Shown in pieces: positions 1-5,159 of a DNA stretch of 5,159 bases; within the stretch, counting starts at the first letter, position 1, and each line of letters opens with the position of its first letter. Origin of the DNA: Phycisphaerae bacterium (lineage in GTDB: Bacteria > Planctomycetota > Phycisphaerae > Sedimentisphaerales > SG8-4); contig JAUWLI010000234.1 in NCBI GenBank assembly GCA_030613765.1, positions 1-5,159 on the forward strand. Reading direction: 5' to 3'. The position numbers were made by a program, and so were the translations under genes. The notes under the pieces were generated by a model. The model was given only the letters and a program-made list of their open reading frames with translations, made no database searches and was not told the origin of the DNA.

Positions 1-2
1 TC

Positions 3-131
3 ACCAACTCCAATGGCTCCCAGACGTCTGTAAGACTTCGCAGAAGCGGTCCCGGATTTGTAGGCCCAAGAAATGAATGGTACCCAAACATGCCTACAGA
101 AAAGCGGCTAAGAATCGTTTACGGCTTTTAA
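3..131 (+). CDS. C-terminal end of an unidentified protein, possibly an outer-membrane beta-barrel (5' partial)
   Basis: An open frame enters from the left edge and ends at TAA 129-131, giving 42 residues. No start codon is visible, so the gene begins upstream. The residues look protein-like, rich in G, P, N and R, with a segment NEWYPNMPTEK shortly before the end. The last eight residues, RLRIVYGF (105-128), put hydrophobic or aromatic residues at positions -1 (F), -3 (Y), -5 (I) and -7 (L). This is the known C-terminal beta-signal recognised by the BAM machinery in outer-membrane barrels. That the protein is a barrel is inference from this tail alone. I do not recognise the family. A 42-codon open frame at a window edge can also occur by chance, so confidence is moderate. 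The next plausible start is 188 bp downstream. Confidence 0.45.
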   Translation, partial: TNSNGSQTSVRLRRSGPGFVGPRNEWYPNMPTEKRLRIVYGF

Positions 132-135
132 GCCG
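122..135 (+). repeat. Short perfect hairpin overlapping the stop codon
   Basis: CGGCTTTTAAGCCG forms a 6-bp perfect inverted repeat with a 2-nt centre, and the TAA stop of the left-edge gene lies inside it. It could be a 3'-end hairpin for that transcript. No T-run follows it, so it is not a convincing intrinsic terminator. A second, purely AT stem (AAAAATA 202-208 with TATTTTT 216-222) lies downstream and could equally be an effect of the AT-rich composition. Confidence 0.3.
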
Positions 136-282
136 GAAATAATCAAGGCAGCTTTATCAATACAAAAAAGGCGATTTTGAGACCGTGTTGTCATAATCCC
201 AAAAAATAACTAAAGTATTTTTCGAAATTTTGTAACTAAAATGCTGAAACAAACGTCTATATATATGAATTAAATAACTGCT

Positions 283-288
283 TATAAT
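283..288 (+). promoter_or_regulatory. Possible -10 box (TATAAT) upstream of the small ORF
   Basis: A perfect TATAAT lies at 283-288. Transcription starting about 7 bases later would leave a short leader containing the AAAGAGG Shine-Dalgarno at 304-310, then ATG 320. Upstream at the usual spacing the sequence is TATATA, not a TTGACA-like -35, and the nearby TG is one base out of place for an extended -10. The surrounding DNA is very AT-rich, so chance matches are likely. Confidence 0.25.
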
Positions 289-319
289 GAGTAACATGAA
301 TAGAAAGAGGTCCAAAGCC

Positions 320-499
320 ATGGATTCACAAGATGTAGCCAAGATAAGCCACAAGGCCAAACGTGAAACTGAGGCTTTTATAAATAGCCATATTAACGAC
401 CAGGCTAAAGGATGGCCGATAATTCATGGTGGCTCAGTTGACACTGGTTCTCGTCAAAAGAAAAATGTTAGAAAAACTGACATGTTACAAACAAGATAA
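320..499 (+). CDS. Small basic hypothetical protein, 59 aa
   Basis: I do not recognise this protein. The frame could start at ATG 287 (70 aa) or ATG 296. I prefer ATG 320 because AAAGAGG (304-310) sits nine bases before it, while the earlier ATGs have no Shine-Dalgarno and the first overlaps the possible -10 box. The 59-residue product is hydrophilic and rich in lysine and arginine. The N-terminal half is probably helical (about residues 4-30: DVAKISHKAKRETEAFINSH). A GWPIIHGG turn follows at 31-38, then a basic tail (RQKKNVRK, 45-52). No signal peptide, membrane segment or cysteine is present. It stands alone: 188 bp from the upstream stop and 243 bp from the NIF3 gene. It could be a small nucleic-acid-associated protein, but that rests only on charge. 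It may also be a chance frame. Confidence 0.4.
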   Translation: MDSQDVAKISHKAKRETEAFINSHINDQAKGWPIIHGGSVDTGSRQKKNVRKTDMLQTR

Positions 500-742
500 G
501 ACGAAATCTACTGCATAGTGTTGATTTCTCCATGTTTCTACAATTGATCTTTTCACCATTCCCAAACACTTCTGCAGAATCTCTGTGCTGAGCCTGTGCC
601 GGATTGCGCCCCTATTTGCCTTGCCCCTATTAGGAATTGGTTGTATCCTACAATCGTGATGGGCAGAGTAAACCTGCTCGACTTGTATATCCTCTACTGT
701 AAAAGAACCATTGAAACAAGATAATTAAGCTAAGAATTAAAG
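500..742 (+). other. Intergenic region upstream of the NIF3-family gene, no gene seen
   Basis: No supported gene lies in these 243 bases. Visible structure is minor: a 9-bp direct repeat GCCCCTATT at 608-616 and 623-631, and a small dyad TTGTA-TCC-TACAA at 641-653 that could be an operator half-site pair or chance. GATAAT at 720-725 could be a -10 box, but no matching -35 is visible at 17 bases. The NIF3 start has no good Shine-Dalgarno: the sequence before ATG 743 is AAGAATTAAAG. Confidence 0.5.
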
Positions 743-1597
743 ATGAAAGCCAAAGAGCTATACGAAAAAATAGACAAGGATTTCGAGATTGAAAAATACA
801 AGGACGATTGGAGCTTTGTTGAATTCAACGAATTCATCAATCCGGATTTCAAGAAACGATACGTTGGGCTGATGCTCGATAACTCCGACAATATAGAAAA
901 AGTCTATACTTCCACCATCCCGGATACGATTGTGCTTGACAGAATCCTTGCTCGAAACGAGACAGACATTTTACTGTTCTCACATCATGCAATGGGTTAT
1001 GACCCAACCCTGGAAGGCTTCCCTTTTTATAATATCCCGGCCAACTATCTAAAGCAGTTAAAAGAAAAACGTATATCTTTTTACGTCCTGCATATCCCGC
1101 TCGACAAGAACGGCCCTTATTCCACGTCCGTGAATTTGGCAAAAGCATTGCAACTGCGAGTTGATGGTGAGTTCTGCGAATATCTTGGAACCAAAGTTGG
1201 CGTAATATGCGAAACGGATTTTACAAAGCTGGCGGATTTCGCTCTACATGTCAAGAAAGTTATTGGCCACGAAATAAAGGTAAGGCAATATGGCGATGAG
1301 ATTATTAAAAACAGAAAAGTGGCCGTTGCCGCCGGTGGGGGTTGTATCGATTTTGTGGCACGCGAGCTGTTTGCATTGGGCATCAACACATATTTGACCG
1401 GACTCACCAAACCGATGACCTCCTTTGAGCCGGGCATGGAGTTTCACCGAATCGCGAAGAAAAATAAAATTAACGTGGTCGGGGCAACGCATTATTCAAC
1501 TGAGAAATTCGCCTGCATAGCAATTGTGGACTACTTTACAAAACTCGGCATGGAAGCCGAATTTATTGAAGGAACCCCCTGCATGGAAGATTTATAA
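743..1597 (+). CDS. NIF3/DUF34-family dinuclear metal-centre protein, 284 aa
   Basis: This is a complete cytoplasmic protein of the NIF3 family (E. coli YbgI type, often labelled GTP cyclohydrolase 1 type 2-like). The biochemical role of the family is unsettled, so I assign no reaction. The expected metal ligands are all present: H81 and H82 in SHHAMGYD, H117 and D121 in LHIPLD, and H250 and E254 in THYSTEKFACIA. They match the HH...D...H-x3-E ligand pattern of YbgI. The glycine-rich core VAVAAGGGCIDF (193-204) and INTYLTGLTK (214-223) are also family-typical. The 284-residue length fits a short form without the extra PII-like inserted domain found in long members. ATG 743 is chosen because MKAKELYEKIDKDF matches the N-terminus I recall for relatives. 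Upstream there is only a weak A-rich ribosome site. The nearest genes are over 240 bp away on each side, so it is probably transcribed alone. Confidence 0.93.
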   Translation: MKAKELYEKIDKDFEIEKYKDDWSFVEFNEFINPDFKKRYVGLMLDNSDNIEKVYTSTIPDTIVLDRILARNETDILLFSHHAMGYDPTLEGFPFYNIPANYLKQLKEKRISFYVLHIPLDKNGPYSTSVNLAKALQLRVDGEFCEYLGTKVGVICETDFTKLADFALHVKKVIGHEIKVRQYGDEIIKNRKVAVAAGGGCIDFVARELFALGINTYLTGLTKPMTSFEPGMEFHRIAKKNKINVVGATHYSTEKFACIAIVDYFTKLGMEAEFIEGTPCMEDL

Positions 1598-1798
1598 AAC
1601 AAGGCAACGATATTCCTCGCCAATACCCTTCCCCACATTCCTGAAGCATCTTTGTACCCTAAAATAGCCCACTTTATAAGCAACAAACCCAAATATAGCC
1701 GGCTAACCGCTTATTTGTCTTTTTGCGGGTTGAATGTTGGGTAAGGGCATGGATACATTGTGAGTAGAAATCGGGCAAAAATGTTCAATACAGCAGCC

Positions 1799-1827
1799 TT
1801 GATTTTCTTTGGCGGAAGAGGTATGCT
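1799..1827 (+). promoter_or_regulatory. Possible sigma70-type promoter for the large gene
   Basis: TTGATT (1799-1804) and TATGCT (1822-1827) are separated by exactly 17 bases. Each matches the consensus at four of six positions. It would give a leader of roughly 95 bases before ATG 1930. An alternative -10, TATAAA (1857-1862), has TTGAAA upstream (1838-1843) but at only 13 bases, which is too short. Neither is strong, and planctomycete promoters are poorly defined. Confidence 0.25.
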
Positions 1828-1916
1828 ATGGCGGCTTTTGAAACGACGGGAAAGAGTATAAAACCTGTCGTGCTTTGGGCAATTGTAAGAACAGAGGCAG
1901 TGAAAGACAAAATAGT

Positions 1917-1925
1917 TAAGGAGGT
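1917..1925 (+). promoter_or_regulatory. Strong Shine-Dalgarno site for the large gene
   Basis: TAAGGAGGT closely matches the anti-Shine-Dalgarno complement. Its AGGAGG core ends five bases before ATG 1930. It is the best ribosome site in the window and fixes the start of the large frame directly ahead of a signal peptide. Confidence 0.8.
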
Positions 1926-1929
1926 CACT

Positions 1930-4900
1930 ATGTATAAGCAACGTTTTTATCTTCTAATATGCAGCGTCATTTTTCTTGCCATTACGGCCACGACAGTTGG
2001 AGCCGGCACCGGACCAGGTGAAAGCGATCTGGCGCATCAATTAATCACCAAGGCCGGCACATCGCGCGGGCTCTGCTCACTGCTGGGATGCCGGGACGGG
2101 ACGTTGGCGCTCGAACTTGTTCGAGGCAGCAAGTATTTTGTTTATGTACAGGACCCGCGGGAAGCGACGGTTGCCGCTGTACAAAAAACGCTTGACGTTG
2201 ACGGACTCTACGGCAGACGGGTCCTCGTTGAGCGAAAGAATCTGGATTCCCTGCCCTTTGCGGACAATACCGTTGATGTGGTGCTTGTTCCACTTGGTGT
2301 TAAAGCTGGGGCAGGGGGAGATGGTGTCGGCCACAAATTGAAAGACTTGTCAATCAAGCAAATCTTGCGAGTCCTGCGTCCCGGCGGCAGAGCTATTATC
2401 GGCAGTGTCCGAGACGCAGAGAGGCAATTGACTAAGAAACGATTGTCACAGTGGATGCTCAAAGGCGGCATTGAGAAGAGCAGTTTCAAACTTGTAAAAG
2501 ATAGCTCTGGAACGTGGGTGGAGGGCACAAAGCCAAAACCAAAGGGGATGGACTCGTGGAGTCATTGGGAGCATGGGCCGGACAACAATCCTGTTTCGAC
2601 CGACACCGTTATAAAGGCGCCGTATAGAACGCAGTGGCTGACTGGGCCTCTCTACTCTTCGATGCCTGCCATCACTACGGCGGCCGGTGGACGTATTTTC
2701 ACGGCATTGGGTCACATAGCACACCATAGACGCGAGGAACAATGGCTTAATACCCTGTTGGCCAGAAACGGTTATAACGGGAGCCTTCTTTGGTCACGCA
2801 AGCTTCCGGACGGTTACTTAGTGCACCGGTCCGCGTTTATTGCCACCGAAGATTGCTTCTATATGATAGAAAACGATGTGTGCCTGTTGCTGGATCCTGA
2901 AAGCGGCAGGGAAATGGGTAGAATTAGTATCCCCGAAGTCGAAGGCGAATGGAAATACATCGCATTACAGGATGGAGTGCTTTATGTTCTTGCCGGCACA
3001 GTTCAAGATTCCTCGGAGACGACCGTAGTGCGAAGCAAACACAGCCACTGGAGCTGGGGTGAGCTTAGTCCCGGCTACTATCAGCCGAAAGTGCCGTGGG
3101 GATTCGGGAAGACGCTTGCCGCCTATGACATAAAGCGGAAGAAGGTGCTCTGGAGGCACTCGGAAGAAAAGGAGATCGATTCCAGGGCCCTGGTGATAGG
3201 TGGGAGTAAGATATTCTTTTACTGTCCGGGAGAACATACCGGCTGTATTGATGCTTCCTCGGGAAAAGTCAAGTGGCGAAATAACGATTCCAAAGTTGTC
3301 CGCCTGATTGAAGAGCCGGGAAAGGGCCTGAAATCAACGCCGGGATTCCGTACAACATGTTATTGCCTGTATACGCCCGATGCGATTTACTTTCAGGCGC
3401 AAACTCGAATGAATGTTGTCGCCATCTCATCCGGGGACGGAAAATTTCTATGGAGTCGAAAGAAGACGACGAACAATCCCAATATGCTCTATACAGATGA
3501 CAAACTCTTCGTTGGTATAGGGCCTGGCGGCAGCACTCTTATGCTGGAGCCATTGACAGGCGAAACCGTCAAAGACCTTGGCTTTGCAAAACGCTCGTGT
3601 GTACGCCTGACCGCAACTCCGGATTCGTTCTTCTGCCGGGGCATGCCCGAAGGGCTGACGCGTTACGACAGGAATACAAAAAAGGTATTGTTTAACGGCG
3701 CGTTGCGACCGGCCTGCAACGATGGTGTCATCGCAGCAAACGGATTGCTCTATATCGGGCCGTGGCTTTGCGACTGTAACCTCTCGCTGATGGGGACCTC
3801 CGGCCTCTGCTCGGCGGGCGATTTCAGGGTAGAGGAACAAGACCCTGTATCGCAACGGCTCCAGGTGTGTGAAGAAAGCAAGACAGTGGCAGCGTTTCCT
3901 GAGATTATCAAGGAAGATTGGCCAACATATCGAGGAAACAACAACCGAAGCGCCTGTTCGGCCGCGAGTATCCCGGCTGATCCGAAATCACTTTGGAGGT
4001 ACCGTGCATCGGCTTCTTACAGGCCGAGTGCGCCTGCGTCTGCAGGAGAATTGGTTTTCCTGTGCGGTGACGATGGGAAGGTTCGTGCCATTGATGGCAA
4101 AACGGGTGGTCTGAAATGGTCTTATGCAACGGCTGGGTCGGTCACACAGCCACCGACGGTGTGGAATGGACGGGCCTATGTGGGGTCATGTGATGGTGCG
4201 GTATACTGCCTTGAGGCGGCCACGGGGCGACTGTTGTGGCGTTTCAGAGTAGCACCGGTGGAAAGACGGATAATGGTTTATGACAGGCTTTGCTCATCGT
4301 GGCCTGTTGCCAGCGGTGTGCTGGTCAAGGAAGGCGTGGCGTATGCGGCAGCAGGTATCATCGACTATGATGGCACTTACGTGTATGCGCTGGACGCCGA
4401 ATCAGGAGCACAGAAATGGAGTAATACGACATCGGGGCACCTGGACAAGGAGCTTAGAAAGGGAGTGTCGGCGCAGGGAGTTCTGGCGATTGCGGGCAAA
4501 CAACTTTGGATGCCGGGCGGAAATGTCATTTCCCCAGCCTGTTACAGCTTGAAAGATGGCGATTGTTTGTCTCGGTCGGTCGGCAATGGTTCACCACGCA
4601 CAAATCGCGGCGAGGAGATAGGAGTTCTTGGCCAGGATTACCTAATCTTTGGCGGACGTCTCCAGTATTCGGGGATTCGTAACTACGTGAATCCTGCGGC
4701 GTTCACCATTGCAAAGGTCGGCAATGGCGGAATCGGCAAGGCAATACATATCGGATTCGGGAAAATTCCGTCGGCATGGTCAGATGAGAAGTTTGTCATG
4801 GCCAACGGTCCACTTAGTATGCCGGCGTGCGTCGACAGCGGAGCACTCGTTGAGCACCTGGAGAAAGCCACCCAAATGGACCTTCGCCAGCAATACAGAT

Positions 4901-5159
4901 ATGCAAACACGCTCAAGAAGAACTGGACTGCACAGGAGTTGAAGGACAGCGACACGGTCGCGTTTGTAATTGCGAAGAACGCCATCCTCACGGCGATTCA
5001 GGAACAGCGACCCCGGTCACTATCTTCAAACTGGACATTGGCTGGGCTCAATCCACAGACGGGTAAGGTCATGTGGAGGAAGCGGCTGGCTTCGGCAGTA
5101 CTTCCCGGAGGCCTTCTTGTTGACCGCCATGGAAGGATTATAGTTGTGCATGAGGATGG
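1930..5159 (+). CDS. Exported methyltransferase-like / PQQ-like tandem beta-propeller protein (3' partial, 1076+ aa)
   Basis: One frame without a stop runs from ATG 1930 off the window end; the visible end is probably close to the true C-terminus. Residues 1-25 form a signal peptide: basic MYKQR, hydrophobic core 6-23, VGA cleavage after A25. Residues 36-160 resemble a Rossmann methyltransferase: LLGCRDG (51-57), acidic D75 after the second strand, LPFADNTVDVVLV (108-120) and ILRVLRPGGRAII (145-157). A linker motif DSWSHWEHGPDNNP (208-221) precedes propeller blades with PQQ-like turns, such as NGSLLW (283-288), SSGKVKW (443-449) and GDGKFLW (502-508). DWPTYRG (663-669) opens a second set, with KTGGLKW (724-730), ATGRLLW (764-770), ESGAQKW (824-830) and QTGKVMW (1043-1049). 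The arrangement is familiar from planctomycete proteins of unknown function. Periplasmic or surface location is inferred. Ligand binding and catalysis are unproven: PQQ-like blades are often only scaffolds, as in BamB. Confidence 0.92.
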   Translation, partial: MYKQRFYLLICSVIFLAITATTVGAGTGPGESDLAHQLITKAGTSRGLCSLLGCRDGTLALELVRGSKYFVYVQDPREATVAAVQKTLDVDGLYGRRVLVERKNLDSLPFADNTVDVVLVPLGVKAGAGGDGVGHKLKDLSIKQILRVLRPGGRAIIGSVRDAERQLTKKRLSQWMLKGGIEKSSFKLVKDSSGTWVEGTKPKPKGMDSWSHWEHGPDNNPVSTDTVIKAPYRTQWLTGPLYSSMPAITTAAGGRIFTALGHIAHHRREEQWLNTLLARNGYNGSLLWSRKLPDGYLVHRSAFIATEDCFYMIENDVCLLLDPESGREMGRISIPEVEGEWKYIALQDGVLYVLAGTVQDSSETTVVRSKHSHWSWGELSPGYYQPKVPWGFGKTLAAYDIKRKKVLWRHSEEKEIDSRALVIGGSKIFFYCPGEHTGCIDASSGKVKWRNNDSKVVRLIEEPGKGLKSTPGFRTTCYCLYTPDAIYFQAQTRMNVVAISSGDGKFLWSRKKTTNNPNMLYTDDKLFVGIGPGGSTLMLEPLTGETVKDLGFAKRSCVRLTATPDSFFCRGMPEGLTRYDRNTKKVLFNGALRPACNDGVIAANGLLYIGPWLCDCNLSLMGTSGLCSAGDFRVEEQDPVSQRLQVCEESKTVAAFPEIIKEDWPTYRGNNNRSACSAASIPADPKSLWRYRASASYRPSAPASAGELVFLCGDDGKVRAIDGKTGGLKWSYATAGSVTQPPTVWNGRAYVGSCDGAVYCLEAATGRLLWRFRVAPVERRIMVYDRLCSSWPVASGVLVKEGVAYAAAGIIDYDGTYVYALDAESGAQKWSNTTSGHLDKELRKGVSAQGVLAIAGKQLWMPGGNVISPACYSLKDGDCLSRSVGNGSPRTNRGEEIGVLGQDYLIFGGRLQYSGIRNYVNPAAFTIAKVGNGGIGKAIHIGFGKIPSAWSDEKFVMANGPLSMPACVDSGALVEHLEKATQMDLRQQYRYANTLKKNWTAQELKDSDTVAFVIAKNAILTAIQEQRPRSLSSNWTLAGLNPQTGKVMWRKRLASAVLPGGLLVDRHGRIIVVHED

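Larger units (their letters stand above)
1598..1929 (+). other. 332-bp intergenic region before the large gene, no convincing gene
   Basis: No gene is supported here. No clear intrinsic terminator follows the NIF3 stop. A perfect 10-bp palindrome TAGCCGGCTA lies at 1696-1705. Just after it, AACCGC and GCGGGTT could pair as an imperfect stem around a T-rich loop (about 1705-1731), but no T-run follows. A 26-codon frame at 1781-1861 is discussed as a possible remnant in the findings. The right end carries the possible promoter and the ribosome site of the large gene. Confidence 0.5.

Noticed and set aside
60..115. Faint resemblance of TGCCTACAGAAAAGCGGCTAAG to a conserved stretch of 23S rRNA
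   Set aside because: The flanking conserved 23S sequence is absent, and the same bases fit a protein-like open frame.
157..360. Minus-strand frame of 67 codons encoding a very hydrophobic peptide
   Set aside because: It begins with TTG, has no Shine-Dalgarno, and covers AT-rich DNA where minus-strand frames become hydrophobic by composition. It also overlaps the better supported + strand ORF.
849..1492. Minus-strand frames of 82-106 codons within the NIF3-family gene
   Set aside because: They overlap a gene with a complete set of family metal ligands on the + strand and have no independent support.
1711..1941. Minus-strand frame of 76 codons across the intergenic region and the start of the large gene
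   Set aside because: It starts with TTG, has no ribosome site, covers the strong Shine-Dalgarno and start codon of the large gene, and its translation shows no family-like pattern.
1930..1965. C11 in the signal peptide as a lipoprotein attachment site
   Set aside because: The residues before it are LLI. A lipobox needs G, A or S at -1, so signal peptidase I cleavage after VGA is more likely.
2045..4991. Many frames of 64-135 codons on both strands, for example minus 3448-3855, minus 2208-2528, plus 3869-4114 and minus 4683-4991
   Set aside because: All lie inside the uninterrupted 1076-codon frame from 1930, whose translation shows recognisable domains throughout. They are overlapping-frame artefacts.
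1930..5159. A true PQQ-dependent alcohol or glucose dehydrogenase
   Set aside because: There is no vicinal cysteine pair and no CxxCH haem motif, and the domain order differs. Only the propeller repeat style is shared.

Overview
The window looks like part of a bacterial chromosome from the Planctomycetes or wider PVC group, probably an uncultured lineage. The main reason is the large right-hand gene. Its architecture (signal peptide, methyltransferase-like fold, then PQQ-like beta-propeller blades with a D-W-P-T-Y-R-G module) is one I know mainly from planctomycete genomes. This is recall of a family, not a search result. Coding density is low, the intergenic stretches are long and fairly AT-rich, and all convincing genes are on the + strand.

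Left edge (1-131): the last 42 codons of a gene that starts before the window. The deduced protein ends in the alternating hydrophobic/aromatic pattern of an outer-membrane beta-barrel. From 132 to 319 is AT-rich non-coding DNA with a possible -10 box. A small basic ORF (320-499, 59 aa) follows, with a good Shine-Dalgarno sequence but no recognisable family. From 500 to 742 I see no gene.

Centre (743-1597): a complete NIF3/DUF34-family protein (284 aa) with the full set of expected dinuclear-metal ligands. It is the most securely identified gene. From 1598 to 1929 (332 bp) there is no convincing gene. This stretch holds a 10-bp palindrome, a possible promoter and a 26-codon frame that resembles a PEP-CTERM tail.

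Right (1930-5159): one uninterrupted reading frame of 1076 codons, introduced by a strong Shine-Dalgarno sequence and running off the window end. It fills more than 60% of the window. It encodes a predicted exported protein with a degenerate SAM-methyltransferase-like domain followed by two PQQ/BamB-like beta-propeller regions. Shorter frames on both strands between about 2040 and 4990 are overlaps of this gene.

The genes do not form an obvious operon: the gaps are 188, 243 and 332 bp. NIF3 is cytoplasmic, while the large protein and probably the left-edge protein belong to the envelope. I see no mobile element, CRISPR array, tRNA, rRNA or defence system, and no clear novel multi-gene system. 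The most unusual item is the exported methyltransferase-like/propeller fusion.
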